A DNA stretch of 64,000 bases from Parus major. Lineage: Eukaryota; Chordata; Aves; Passeriformes; Paridae. How positions within the stretch are numbered: the first letter of the stretch is position 1; each line of letters opens with the position of its first letter. Below the pieces are notes generated by a model, which was not told the DNA's origin, did not search any database, and worked only from the letters and a program-made list of their open reading frames with translations. The stretch is from NCBI RefSeq assembly GCF_001522545.3, contig NC_031771.1, forward strand, positions 1,291,473-1,355,472, in the 5' to 3' direction. This document shows, piece by piece, positions 1-12,819 of this stretch. A program made the translations under genes and the position numbers.

Positions 1-1340
1 TGGCTATAGATGTATTTCAAGACTTAGCCGTTAGCAAGTTTTTAATCTGGTGATGTGTGATAACTTTGGATCATTGCAGTTTCTTAATCAAAATCTCATT
101 GGGTACCAAGAGAAGTCTATCAGCCAGATCCATAATCTCATCAAAAAAGATATCAAGTTCATTTGACAGGATCTCTTTTCCATACGGCCAGGTTGATTGA
201 CATTAATTATATCCAATGCTTGTTCCTCCCCCCCAGCCTGCCTGTGTGTGGGTGTTGCTTGCCTTTCCAGGCTTCAATCCTCATCTTTTATAAATGAGCA
301 CACCCCTCAGTCCGTCACAAGGGGCCGTGAGGACCGGTCCATGAGCGCTTACAGTCCCAGGACCCCTGGGAAATGCAGGCAGTGACAGCGAGGGAACAGG
401 CTGCACCCAGCACCGCCAGCTAACACAGGGCCCCACTCCCAAACACCCAACAAATCCAGTGATCCAAAACCAGCTTCCCAAGGACTGAAGCAGACATGGG
501 AGTGGACTTCAGGACTCACTGCAATAGACCTGAGTCAATAACTCCTCCTGTTTTCCAGGCTTTTCATTCCCTCCCTTCCTTCCATCAGATTTCTAGCTTC
601 TCCTTTTCAACCATCTTGTGTGCTTGCCTGGCAGTGAGAAAACAGGGGTAGATCCAGGCAGAGCAGATGAAAAGGCAGAGACAGGAGAGGAGCTCTGACC
701 CACCTTCCCTGCTCCTGGCAGAGGACAGGCGTGTCTGCTCACACCAGCAGCAACGAACGGGAGGGCTCAGGCTGCCACAGCAGCCAGGACAGAGCTCAAC
801 AAGGGTGTGTGAGCAAGCACATCTTCCACACAATACCTGTTCTAAGGAAGCACCCGATGCAGCTTGCCATGATAACTAAATTTATTATTAACTGTGTATT
901 TCATGATGTTAGTGACAATATGTTAATGTGATTTTTCACGTCCTCCTGCAGTGAACAGATGGCTCCTTTTACTTTACTTTCCACATCAAGTGTGATTATT
1001 TCTTGGTGCCAAAAGCCACCTGCCGCTCCCTGGTCTCCAGTCTAATTTTTTATGTTGGTAAAACACAGCAGGACTTGTTATCAGTTGGATGGCATCTTAA
1101 TAAAAGGAGACATGCCAACATATTGACATCATGTTCAAGGGGAAATTTTAGCCCCATCCTGGCCCCTCCCCTAGTTCATAAAAAATAATAAAATGAAACT
1201 AAGAGAAAAAAAAAAAGCCAATAAGCCCCCCTCCCCAGACTCCACCAATTTCAAGATGCTCGGTCACCATTTTTGGGCCTCGAGCCAAGGCGCAGCATTG
1301 GCCTCCTTTTGTTCCCACACCGAGCACCTCAGTCAGGGCT
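1..1340. other. Non-coding DNA, no gene recognised
   Basis: No frame here resembles a known protein and no interspersed repeat is recognisable. The first 200 bases are AT-rich and unique-looking. On the minus strand they hold one open stretch from about 202 down to a stop at 71-73, with no ATG near its beginning and no good splice acceptor beside it. The rest is mixed CT/CA-rich avian-style unique sequence. A short A-rich run lies near 1,204-1,216. Confidence 0.5.
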
Positions 1341-1344
1341 CTGA

Positions 1345-1510
1345 TCTCTCGTCCTGTGTAATGATAATTAGCCATAACATATTCAGAAGTCAAATGTAAG
1401 CAGGAATACATTAACATTGAGATCAGTGCCGCGGTAATTTTCATTGGGAAAATGACAAAGAAGGACACAAAAATTAAAATACGGGATGCTGAGAGTCTCA
1501 GTATCACTTT
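1345..1510. promoter_or_regulatory. Candidate conserved non-coding element 1
   Basis: This AT-rich block is free of repeats and long open frames. It carries overlapping homeodomain-type cores (TAATGATAATTAGCC at 1,359-1,373) and a CCGCGG followed directly by TAATTTTCATTGG (1,429-1,447). That density of homeodomain cores beside an isolated CpG cluster in otherwise CpG-poor DNA is typical of conserved developmental enhancers. Conservation itself is not visible in a single sequence, so the enhancer role is inferred. Confidence 0.3.
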
Positions 1511-3095
1511 CAGAAGATGAAGGGTGAACTCCTCATTGGTTTGTCAGTCACGAGCCCGCACTGCACAGCCAGCTGTGGGCTACGCCAAACGAGCAGCCCA
1601 GGCTGATGAGCCCTTGCAGCCCCTCTCCAGCGCTCAGCACACACGGTGCTGTGACACGCACAGGGGAGGCTCCATTCCACACAGGACATTCACCCAGTCC
1701 GTGTTCACACACCTCTTTCAATGGCCCGCTTCTCCCACACCTATCGGGCTTTGACTGCTTGGGCACAGCAAAGTCCGGGACCCTGGCCAGCTGGGAACAA
1801 CCATACCAACAGCTGCCAAGGAGTAAAACAATTCTTTCTGAAAACACCACTCCAAGGCACCCAACATCTCATGCAAGGACACACAACAGCACCTTGGGGC
1901 AGCCCAGGCACACAGCCGGAGGGACGACCGGCATAACTAACATCTCTTCCTTCAATATGGCCCCATATCATCCAAAAATGGAGGGAAACTCTCTTAAGTG
2001 CATCAGTATTTTCAGCCTAAACAAAACCTTCAGAGAAGCACCAGGAAGTCATTACAGGTCTGGAGCAGTTCAAACAACGGTTATTGACAAAAAGACATAA
2101 GAATGATATGAAAACACCAGGCACAGAAGGCTGCACTGGAGCCTGCCAACAGGTGACCGCTCTGCACAACACAAGCATTGTTCCAAGTGTAGATCACAGC
2201 CATATACAAACACATATATATATCTATATCTATATAAATATCTATATCTATATATCTATATCTATATATCTATACACACACACGTGTATATAGCCTGTGG
2301 CTCTATACATAGCCTGGGCATTCTCGACTCAGTATTTCTCAGACCTAGAAAACCGTTTCTTCCTCTGAGCCACAGACCTCCACACCCAGGCCAACTGTGC
2401 TTTTTACCAGAGTCGCTGTTGTTCCATCAACCTGTACATCACTACTTGTAAACCTCATTATACCGGCAGCAGCGTGCAACTTGTGCCATCAGCACGACAG
2501 CTGAAACAATTCCAGCTTAACAATTCCATGATGTGTCCATTCCATTTGTATATTGCTCCAAGCCCAAGCTGGGTGAAAACTGGGGGGAAAAAATTTTTCT
2601 CTCCAGCTTATTCCACTGAAAATATTACACTGTGCCAAAAATGCAGCCTAGAAAGTCACGGGAAGGTGTGCTTTGATTATAGAGGGAAACAAGCATTTCT
2701 GTAGGGAAGTCTGTATGTCATTACCTGTTCATTCATTTAACCACCTAATGGCCAGGAAGTTAGAAAGGGAGATCTGGAACTCCTTCCTGACTCCAGCTAC
2801 TAATGAAAAGCCCTTCAGAAGCGCTGGGAACCATCCCTGGTGGGGCCTGCGTTCCCCAGTGCCTGATTTGTGCGAACTGCAGACCTTTACAGCCCTAGGA
2901 ATTCCCTTCAGGGACGTGTACCATTGCTAATCATACAGCTTGATCTCCGCACTTCCCTCTTTACTGCGTTCTCTGCAGGAGAGCTGTCACCCAGAGCTCT
3001 TTTGAGCCATGTTTACTTACTGGTTCAAACAATTGAGCCAGACTATCCACCCTGTGCTTTACCCTGGCACCCAGCAGCCGACATGCAGCACTCTG
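1511..3095. other. Non-coding DNA, no gene recognised
   Basis: The frames are short and overlap on both strands, as expected by chance. Apart from the microsatellite at 2,211-2,292, nothing structured was seen. Composition changes from C-rich (1,550-1,900) to balanced. Confidence 0.5.
2211..2292. repeat. (TATATC)n / TA-CA microsatellite
   Basis: An interrupted run of TA, TATC and CTATAT units starts after CACA and ends in a short CA run and CACGTGTATATA. The units alternate imperfectly (TATATC, TATAAATATC), which indicates an old, mutated short tandem repeat. It breaks the surrounding unique sequence cleanly and could be length-variable between individuals. Confidence 0.85.
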
Positions 3096-3099
3096 TGCA

Positions 3100-3560
3100 G
3101 CTGGGTCTGATGGAAGGATTAAGCTTGTCATTAGGAATCATTTTGGTGGCTGAAAATGCAGCCTCTCTCCTGATAATGTGCAGTATCATTTAAAACAAAT
3201 TAATTTCTCATTTCTTGCTGCTGGTCATAATTCTCAGCATGGGACACATCACAAATGACTTTAAGGATGGACATACAATAATCATTAGCAAATCAGAAAA
3301 AAAGGCAACTGAAATACAACCCAAGTCCATTACAGCCATATTTTTTGACTCTACTTTCCTGTAGTTTTTGAAGCTCATTTCCATAATATAATTCAAGTGA
3401 TAGCAGCAAATTACAGCCCTCTGATGCTCCTTCAGGCAGCTACATTGCCTCTGTATATTCTATTACCAAATTAGTTAATTAATACTGCCCCTGAGCAGAA
3501 CTACTTACATGCCCATTCTGAGACACCAAGCCATCATTTGATGACCGATGTGCTGCCTAC
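3100..3560. promoter_or_regulatory. Candidate conserved non-coding element 2
   Basis: This AT-rich, repeat-free block is rich in homeodomain-type cores: GGATTA at 3,116-3,121, CATTAG at 3,129-3,134, AATTAATT at 3,198-3,205, and an ATTAGTTAATTAAT run at 3,470-3,483. There are no CpGs across most of it. An open frame on the plus strand ends at 3,193 but has no protein-like features. I read the block as a likely enhancer rather than coding sequence. Confidence 0.3.
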
Positions 3561-3920
3561 ACAGGTAGGGCAGGACCTTGCTTTGCCTAGGACACTTTTC
3601 CGGGCTGCTCTTCCTGAGTTGAAGCAGTCAGAACTGGGGGCTGGAGCAAGCAGGGTGACCAGGTGTGGGGTGGGAAGGACAGGAGCACCCACTGAAACAC
3701 AGACTGGGGATGTGAGCACAGCCAGAGCTGCAGCTCCTCAATGCAGTTTAAGGACAAGGTGTCTTACGCACATCCCACCAGGAACTGCTGCAGGAGCCCA
3801 GCTCCCTCTCACCTGCAGGCACAGATAATGCTGCAGCTGTTCCAGCCTCTCTAGTCTCTCAAGAAGGATAAGTCACAGTGAAATCAACCAAACAAACCAA
3901 TTTCCATAAGGACTAGGCTG
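3561..3920. other. Non-coding DNA, no feature seen
   Basis: Higher-GC spacer between two AT-rich enhancer-like blocks. It contains CAGAGC/CTGCAG-rich unique sequence and no recognisable repeat or gene. Confidence 0.5.
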
Positions 3921-3924
3921 CTTT

Positions 3925-4400
3925 GAATCCTCCAGCTCTCTGTTGGAGTATGGCTGCGATGCTTGTGTTATCGCTTTGATATTAATGCCCATAATCCCCT
4001 GGGAGTAAGCAACTGTTTGTCTGAGTAAGCCCATGCATAAGACTAAACATTAAATTAAACTGTCATCCATCTAAAAGCAACGTTATGCAGCCATTATATG
4101 TGCTAGATATTGAAAATTTGTTGATGCTGCTTTTTGTTTTGTTTGCTGCTTTTTAATCATGTAGCCAAATAAGATCCCCATGAGTAATCTCTCTGCTGAG
4201 GCCTGGAGTAAATACACTCTCAACTCGGTCAGTCATCCACTTGAACCTCCTGCTGAAATTAGAGGCACACCATTTGTTCCAATTGTTTTAATCAAAACCA
4301 AATTAATAAACTTAACCTGAGGAATATTTAAATATCCCCTTCAGTTTGCAGCAAAACCTTTAGCAGGTGTTTTAGATGAGACCTGGAGGAACTGCCTGCA
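3925..4400. promoter_or_regulatory. Candidate conserved non-coding element 3
   Basis: A long AT-rich block with many ATTA/TAAT cores, including AATTAATAA at 4,301-4,309, followed by a perfect 12-bp palindrome, ATATTTAAATAT, at 4,324-4,335. It has no open frame of note, no repeats and very few CpGs. Together with its neighbours at 3.1-3.6 kb and 4.6 kb it forms a cluster of enhancer-like blocks within about 2 kb. Confidence 0.35.
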
Positions 4401-4589
4401 GAGCTTGGCCCCTGTGTTTCGCATGCATTACAGTCCTTACTGTCCCAGCAGCTCCACAGGCTATTTTTTATTAGTTATACACACTTATTCAGGGCACAAA
4501 CAACAGAGAAACCTCTGACAAAATCCAAGCCAAGGGCTGCCAGGGTCTCTGAAAGTAACTTCACCTTAAGTATGAGCTTCACATCAGGA

Positions 4590-4680
4590 GGAAGCAAAGT
4601 CTGAGTGCAGCTAATTATGGGATCCATTATCACTCTGGAGGTGATTGTTATCTTTCCCTCATCATCAAATCCTGCCTTCA
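4590..4680. promoter_or_regulatory. Candidate conserved non-coding element 4
   Basis: A compact block with CTAATTATGGGATCC at 4,611-4,625 (a TAATTA homeodomain core beside a GGGATC motif) and a GATA-type site on the minus strand (TTATCT at 4,648-4,653). The motif packing suggests an enhancer core. Function and conservation are inferred. Confidence 0.3.
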
Positions 4681-7600
4681 GCTAAATGCAGCCTCTCCAC
4701 CATTAGCACAAGCCCCAAAAATATTGTTCCCTTGGCAGTAGCTAGGAACTCCCTCAGAGCCCTGTGTGCACACAGCAGGGCCCAAGGGACACAAGCTCCA
4801 GGCACAGGGGGGTGCTTTACTTAAGGTGGCCTTTAGGAGACTGCATGAGGGAGGATGCACACTCCTGTTACCAGCAACGCTGTACAGGTATGCTGTGAAA
4901 CCTGTATGGCGTGTGTGCAGGCCTCCACCCTCCACCTAGGCAGTAACTTTTTTATGTAATTTATTTCTGTCATCATAATTTCTTCTTTCTTCTGAAAACC
5001 TCATGCAACCAATTATGTCATCTGTACTCTGAAGAGAAGCACAGTCCCTGATTTATTAGCCCACTGAGACTGATACATCTCACGGTAAAGCCAAACTCAA
5101 ATCCTTTACAGCCAAGGTTCGCACAGACCAACGCGGTATTTTTCTGGCCAAACGCCTCATTTTTTTTGTTAAATACCAGTTCAAGCTGTATCAACCACAG
5201 ACACTATCTGGAATCTTTGTCTCTGACAGACTCCCAGGAATTATTTGAGACAAAATACTCAAGCTCTCAAGGGCAGAAACAGTTGTCAGAGTGCACTTAA
5301 ACACCGTAAGGACTTGATCTGAACTGGCTTTTCAGGTGGGACAATTACCACACTTGAGTATAACAACATCAACAGAGAAGTTCAATGCAGGAAACATCAA
5401 GACCCCAGAAGAATGTGTTGAGCTCAAGGGTAAGATACATCTGTCGTGGTCCCCGTGTCCCTCCAGGTGACCGTGAGGCCGGCTGAGCGCACAGCCCCAG
5501 ATCTCAGCTAAGTAAGCGCAGGCTGCAAACTCAACAGGACCTCAGTGGCCCCCTTGCCTGGAGAAATTGCAGCAAACCCAACATGAGCCCACCCTGAGGC
5601 CAGTCAGGGCTCTCCCCAGAGTGAGGTGGAGAGCTACACCCAAGGCACACGTTCACAAGAGAGCCTTCCAAAGAGGAAATGGCTGCAGAGAGAGTGGAGG
5701 CAAGACTCAAAGCCACAGGAAACAACCTTGTTTGAGCAGGGATTTCACCTCCCTGTGAACGTGCCTAGAGCCAGGCCAGAGCAAGTGGCAGGAACACCTG
5801 AAAACCCCCTCAGGTATCAGCAACCACTGGCAGGGGAAGTTAGGACACATGAAACCACTCAGTGCCCAACATAATGCAAATAGCTGAAACACTGCCTATA
5901 ATTACTATTCCATTTATCTTCACAATGATAAATCAAGTATGATTATCCTTCCTACTGGCACACTGCCCAGTTGTAGACAGGACACCACAATCGTAAACCC
6001 AACACAAACCCAAAACAAAGAGGATGCTCTGATAGGTTTTCCATGCACAAAGCTTCAGTGCAAATACCCTGGACAAAGCCTGAGCTAGCTCCATCCCAAG
6101 ACGCCCCAGCGATGCTGCATTTCAAACAAAATCTCAGTACTCTGTGTTCCCAACCACCTCCATAGGATCAGAACCCTGGCTGAAAACATTCTAAGGATCA
6201 CCAGTAACCCTACTAGGCAAAGACTGGCAGTCCAGCACCAAGAACACTGTCACACCAGGATTCCAGCTGGAAAAAGCACAGGAAATAAACCTGGCACAAA
6301 GGATTCAATTTTCAGAGGAAACCAGAGGCAGGGAAGGTGGATGAAACATAAGACATGTCTATTTTCCAGGGAGAAGACTAGGAGAAAACCCCCAACTCTG
6401 AGTATTCAGTAGAAGGAAAAGGCTCTTCATGACACTGTTTCACACAAAGACATTTTTGCATAGAAATGCCTGTAACAGAGATTGCCTATTAGACTCACTT
6501 CTAGATTATCCTTTGCCACAGTATAATTCTATTATCCAGCAAGCATGGGAGGCAGGGAACTGCTCTGGAGCCAGAGACCTATTCTTGAGTTTTCAGAGAG
6601 CTTCAGTGGCTGTTGCAAGAGTGAAACACTTGATAAACACATGCAGCAGCCTCTGAAACTCTCTGGAAGCTCAACAGCAGCTGGGGCAGCCAGGTCTGAC
6701 TCAGACCCTGGGTCTCATCCACATCCCATACATTCCAATAGCAAACCTCAAGCACCTACTCCAGGTACTTGCACTGGGCTGCTCCCCCTTTAACACATCT
6801 CTGCCCAAAGAGAGCTTCTTCACATTCTGCTCCATGCTGCAAGAATGATCCACTTATGGAAACCATACCACAAACAAAGTGAACCTATTTAACACACCAA
6901 CGTTAAGAACATATGATCATTCAGATTCAGCCACCTGGTTTCTTTAAATGCTGTGAAGCCTACTTACTGGACAATGCCACTTCTTCCTTAGAACTTGCTC
7001 ATTATTTGGCATTTGAGCAGTAGTTTATTTTCTCAGATTATGTTGTTTAGTTTAGCAGCTTCTTTGCATTTTGCAAAGCCAGAAGAAGTCACAGGTTGAA
7101 ATAAACTTTCAATTCCACCTGCAGCTTCTCTCAAGCTTCCATACAACTCCTGCACTTACCTCCCTGCTCTCCCCTCCTTTCTGTCCCCCCTTGCCAATAG
7201 CTTTGAGCACACAGGTAAGCCCGGGACTTCTGCTACAAACTGTCACTCATCAACACAACTGTAAATATTTCTTAATTTTAACAATTAACTTGCTCTTTCC
7301 TTGCCTGTCAAACAGGAAGGTGTTGATTCCATTATTTTTCTAAGCCTAGTGACAATATAGCTTCAGTGTCAACAGCAGAGACACTTTGGAGACAGCAGAG
7401 ACACTGTCACCAGAGCACAAAACAGGGAAGGCAGGGGTCACATCACCACAAGCTTTTACATTTTCATTTTAAACTAATTTGGTTTGCTTCTCTTTTAGGA
7501 AATTGTTTCCAATTCAGTTTTCCTACTGCCTGGACAACTTTGAGCCATCCGCTTTCTCCTTGCATCCAAGTTCTGGTTTGAGGGAAGATTCCCCAGAAAC

Positions 7601-7965
7601 AGCCTATCTCAGCACTCTGACACAAGTATATTAACTAGCTCTTGGCTCCATACAGACAGCAAACAACAGGCTTTACTCAGGCAAAAAAGGGCTCTGCAGT
7701 TCTGGGGTATTTTCACCTTTCAACTTAATTACTTGATCCAAACAGTCCCAGAATACCTGAAAGTCATTGCAGAGGCCCTTCAGTCAAGTGGCTGCTCTCA
7801 TCACTTCCTTCCTCCTCGCAAGACACTCACGGAGTTGGCTGAAACAGAGGTCAGGGGACAAACCTCGGCTGGCTCTGCACTGGGCCCGGACTGGCTGCAG
7901 CCACCAACAGGGCTGATGACAAATGAGAAGCCAGGCTTCCAGCTGAATTTCAGTTTAGTTATTTT
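4681..7965. other. Non-coding DNA, no gene recognised
   Basis: The interval begins with a C-rich stretch and an AT-rich stretch at about 4,940-5,060. It continues as unique sequence with only short chance frames on both strands. No repeat family, RNA gene or convincing exon was found. Confidence 0.5.
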
Positions 7966-7969
7966 TGTT

Positions 7970-8215
7970 TTAATGTATGTGTGAATCAATTAATCCTGTC
8001 ATAGAAGGGCATCGTAAACTGTGTGCCAGAGTTAATGAGTCAGACATTATCACATCATTACACCAGCTGGCATAATGTAGCATGTGTTGTTTGTCATAAT
8101 ATACACTGCCACGCTTAACAACCATTAATTGTTTACACGAGCAGTCATATTTTTCTTAAAGAACCTTCAGTGACTGGGTAATATTTTGAAAGCTTCTTAA
8201 GCAAGTAACTCTTAC
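7970..8215. promoter_or_regulatory. Candidate conserved non-coding element 5
   Basis: This AT-rich repeat-free block contains ATCAATTAATCC at 7,985-7,996 (homeodomain, with a TAATCC core), a perfect AP-1 site TGAGTCA at 8,036-8,042, and ATTAATTGTTTAC at 8,124-8,136, which joins a homeodomain core to a forkhead-like GTTTAC. Several transcription-factor families are represented within 160 bp, as in developmental enhancers. Activity is inferred from motifs only. Confidence 0.4.
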
Positions 8216-11200
8216 AAGAGAAATATAATAAAATCAACCCCCCTCTCATGGAGCTAAACATGTTGGATTTACACGCAGTAACAGTTACATCTCCCTCATA
8301 AAAAACTGAAGAACAACTGCAATCCAGTTCCAGCCAGGCCCCAGAACGTCAAGTCCACCGGACAATGCTGCCATAAATATCAACAGAGGTGATGCCCAAG
8401 TCTCCTCTGTTCTTCCTTTGCACAGGCAGAGCACCAAGCACTGAGCATGAGCCCGTTCTCCTCCTCTCGGGTAGGTACCAGAAAGAAGAGGATGGCAGCC
8501 AAAGCCTCGCCAGCACAACGCTGATACTACACCAGAGCCCGAGCCGCGCTTTGGAATGAGGGGCTATGAACTCACACTGCCCGACAGAGATGCTGGGGGT
8601 TTCCTGTCACTCCTTGCATCCATCACCTGTGTTTGTCAGGTGAAAACACAACAATCAGTCTTACTTTATCATAATAGTTTGGCTGCGAGTATTTTCTTGG
8701 CTGACTAAAGACAACATTTGGACACTCTCAGCAACAAATCCAGGTTTACCAGCTTTCTGTGAATTGGATTCAGTCTGCTTCTGGCCAGATTTGTAGGCCA
8801 TATGGCTTCCCAAAGCCAAAGGCTAATAACATGTTTTAGGCTGAAATGACTACAGCAGCCAGGAACAGTGAATTTGACCCACAGGTTCCCCGTATGTCCA
8901 CTCACACACACTAATTTTGGTTACAGTGCAGCTCTGCTTTTGAACAAACACCCGTGTGACACTGGCAAGGCAGCGAGAAAACAACAGCAGTAAGTTGCTG
9001 CTTTGGAAAGTAACACCAGCTATAGGGAAGCCTGAAACACTAAAGGCAAGGTCCTTTTATTAAAAAAACCAGAACAAACAAACAAACAAAAACCCACCCA
9101 GAAATATGGAGTATTAATACCTCAAACAACCTTAATGTACTGTTAGTTTGATTTAAGACACTCATGGTTCCAAGAAGTGCTAAAAACAACAGATGCTGCT
9201 CTTTTGATGGGAAACATACAATCCTGTTCACTCACCTTATGGAATTCATTGTCACCATCCTCTGCTCTGCCACAGGAAGGGAAGATGAGTGCCACAGATG
9301 TGGATAAGAAGACATGGTGCAGCAGCAATCTCTGATATTTAAACCCTGTGTGCCACTTGGCTCATGCCCATGGCAGCAGAGAAAGGGCTGTGCATACTTC
9401 CTATCTCAATTCCCACCTACGTGAGCCCTGATTCCACAGAGCACCAGGGCCCATTCTCATCTCCCAGCACCTCAGTACTGCACTCGAGTCACACCCAGAG
9501 TCACCTCCTGCTCACACCTTTCAAGCCTCTAGACAACCCACAGAGGTCACAATTTATTCCTCTATCAGGCTTCTGGGTCTTCTATCTTAGCACTAAGTGA
9601 AATTAGCTTTATAGTGAGTGTTATTTTCTATTTGCCAAGCAGAAAATCAATATCCTGCTGCATAGACTGACCAAATTGTGTGTAGGTAAAACCAGTTGTT
9701 TCTGTGTTAGCACCAGCGTTTCACACCTCCTTGTATCAACCCTCACCTCCTACACCACGGCCTGACAATTTGGTCTCACGTACAGACATCCTCCTGCAAT
9801 TCGCCTGCAGCATTTCCCCAGTCTCATGAGGATTCTCACAAGGGACCCCCTTAGCCTGCAGTCACAAAGTTGTTCAGGAGAAAGCAAGGAGAGGCCAAAA
9901 GGATATCAACCTGTACAGCTTTAAGATGTGTGGGGGAAAAGGCTCCAAGCATATATCACACCAGATATGTCATATGTCTGAGGGTGTATCAAACCCAAAT
10001 GAAATGAAAAAGGATTCTTATTTTCCTAATGAAATTGAAGCCTAGGGAAAGTCATACCAGACCAGTATCCCTCTCCTAGTCCATCTCAAAGGAATGATTT
10101 TACCTCTTACTTGGACTTAGGATAATTGTACAAAGGCTTCCAATCTCTGAAATCTGTAATGAAATTTGTAATCCTGACCTGCTGGATATGAGCTGTACAA
10201 TTACTTGGAGTATATTTAGAGCAAATAATCCATTCCCCCAAAGCTCCAAACATTCATGGCTGTGGATGCATGGCCCTGACCAAGGGTCTGCACTATAATT
10301 ACTTGTGCAACAAGGTGAAGGCCACATCTGACTCCTGCTAAGCCCTTTAGAAGAGCTCATCCTCCCTTCTGACAGTGTTAGAGACATATTAAGTCTTTGC
10401 TGAATCAATATCTATTGTGCAGGAGCAGAAAACAGTGAGATTAAAAAAAACCACAACATCCAAATAAATCCAGTCATTACAAACCAATACAGAATAACCC
10501 ATAACCACACTGAGCAGGCAGCAAACCCCATCAATATGGTTCATTTCTGTAAGCTAAAACCAGCAGAGAAAAGGTTCATCGGATATGTTGATGAACACTA
10601 TTGGAATCACAGCGGTAAATAACCCTCGAATTATGAAGCTGACACACAAGGTCAATGGAGCAGAGGCACTTGGATCCCACAGCAGCCCCTCCTGACCTCC
10701 AAGGTCAGCAGAGTGGGCCTTGATGTGCTTGCTTCACTTAAATCTGCGCTGAATTTGCACTAAAATGGAAAAAGGCTTCATCCTAACCATAAAGTTACCC
10801 AGATTCACTCAACCATGCTCTCTATGCTCCCAGAGTTGCTCTCTCAACTATGGGATACAAAAGCCAGCTCAACTCAAAGCATTTCTGACAAGATAGGCAG
10901 TTTGAGACTCAAATGTCTGTTAGTTTAACCTTGACGAAAGGACCTGATTGTCCTCATCACACACACTGTTAAAACGAGCAAACATAAATGGCCGCAATGT
11001 AGCCCAGGTTTGGAATCCACCCAGTGACTCAAGACAGCAAGTCCATTATTGTTTCTGTCCATCGTTGTTCCTGCTTCCTAACCCCCTTCCTCAAACCGCC
11101 ATGCAGTGACCAAAGCACTCGGAGGCCAAAGTTTTTCACGTCTCAGTCATGCTTAATGATGAGGCTTTAAGCCCTCCTTCACTGTGGGTTAAACTAAGCA

Positions 11201-12075
11201 GGTCTTTTTCTGGATCAGGTCTGGCACGCTCTGCCTGCTGCGAGAGACCAAGCTCTCCTATCAAGATACAAATACGTTGTTTTGCAAAGCCTTGCAGAGA
11301 AGGAAACTTCTCCAGACAGTAATTCTGCTTTAGTAGCTCAGCACTGAGAGTGAAGACCGAGGCTGCCCAAGTGTCCCAGACCTCGGCAAAGTTCCTGTAC
11401 TGGGAAGCTGGTAACAGATTGTCAGAAAGGGTTAAAAGCAGCTGTCCACACAGCTCTCCGTGCTCTCCAGAGGGTGGCAAAGCGCATTGTTTGGTGTAAT
11501 GATGACACAGATCTGCATGTGTATGTCTTCAATAATTCATGTTGCAGCTTGTCTCGCTGTGGGGACAGATGTCAGTGAAATCAGTGACAGCCGATCACGC
11601 TGATCCCTCACATAATCATGGGAGAGCTGATCCCGTGGCAACACTGAGCCTTGGAACCCGCCTGCAGTGCTGATGGGGGGGTGACAAGAGCAGGCAGCCA
11701 CGTACAACACCTGTGTCTGACAACACACCACTGCTTGTGCAGCAGCACCACACATCTCACCCCGACCGCACACGGCACAGAGGCCAGAGTCGCTGCCGTA
11801 GGCTGCAGGTGCCACTGAGGGGCCGTGTCACACCCACCCCACAGCAAAGACGAGTCCAAGTCCCTCTGACAACTTGTGCCGGCCCTGCAAAAGTTCACAC
11901 GTGTTCAATTCAAGCTAGTTGTTTCCTCTGTTTTTTTCCTCCTTCTTGAGCGCTTTGGTTCCTAATGGATTCACACCTCCATTCTGGTCTGTCCCATTTT
12001 GTGTTGTATTGGGCTGCTCCAACATCCCAGCCACCGACAGGAAAGAGCAACTTGGAGCTGTACCCACCACAGAGC
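8216..12075. other. Non-coding DNA, no gene recognised
   Basis: Unique sequence with short chance frames. The minus-strand frame at 11,136-11,480 and the overlapping frames at 11,537-11,898 have no recognisable domains. A C-rich stretch with scattered CpGs lies around 11,640-11,880. A short AAAC-type repeat is annotated separately at 9,061-9,100. Confidence 0.5.
9061..9100. repeat. (AAAC)n simple repeat
   Basis: An A-rich tract with about five AAAC units in a row (9,073-9,092), preceded by a run of seven A. It is typical of low-complexity A/C tracts seen at several other places in this window. Confidence 0.8.
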
Positions 12076-12079
12076 TCGG

Positions 12080-12185
12080 CTATAATCCCTCTGGGAGAGA
12101 AAGTGAATCGGTGCTAATTAGAATGATTGGATCTCTTCATCTTGTTTGAAAAATCTATTGTTGTTAGACAAAAAAAGCATGTTCC
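12080..12185. promoter_or_regulatory. Candidate conserved non-coding element 6
   Basis: A short AT-rich block with GCTAATTAGAATGATTGGAT at 12,113-12,132. It joins a TAATTA homeodomain core to an ATGATTGG motif resembling PBX/HOX composite sites. Repeat-free and non-coding. The enhancer reading is inferred. Confidence 0.3.
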
Positions 12186-12819
12186 TCTCAGCATTAAATC
12201 CTTCCTGTTTGACTCCAATGCCTCATCCAAACTGTACCATGTCCTCTGTCTGGATATTTCAGAGAGCCACCCAATTCATTTTTTATGGTGAGGGGGGTTT
12301 TAGTTTGTTTTGTTTGGGCTTTCTGGGCTTTTGCTTCCTTGTTGCTGTTTTGTTTATTTTTCCAAATACAGAGACACACACAGCTCACTTAGGTCAGCTT
12401 TCTAGATCTGTTTCTCTTTGCTGGATGGATTTCTGTTTCAATTTGTGTTTCAAGCAGCAGTTAAGCAAATCTACAGCTACCTTAAGTGGGCATATTACAC
12501 CTTCCATCATCGGCAGAACTCAAGATGAGCTGAAAAATGAGAGTTTAAGGGAGGGAGAACTTTTTCACTTTTACGGCAGCAATTAAAAGCCCAAGTGAAA
12601 CCGGTCTCAGTCATATGTGAGAACAGGACATCTCTACACACGTGTGTACATACTGGATGTCTGTCAAGTGACACAGACACGATGCCAGTACCACAAACTG
12701 CACTCCAGGGCCATGAGTTCCCAGTTCACAGAGTAGTGTGTTCTACACGCTTGTCTCTCAATCATATTCTTCCGCAGCAATGTCAGTGATAGCAGAAACC
12801 TCATCGAAGATGAGTGCAT

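Noticed and set aside
71..202. Minus-strand open stretch reading ILSNELDIFFDEIMDLADRLLLVPNE near its middle, ending in a stop.
   Set aside because: The peptide looks protein-like, but it is only 44 codons, has no nearby acceptor and sits in AT-rich DNA that resembles a non-coding element. A protein search would settle it.
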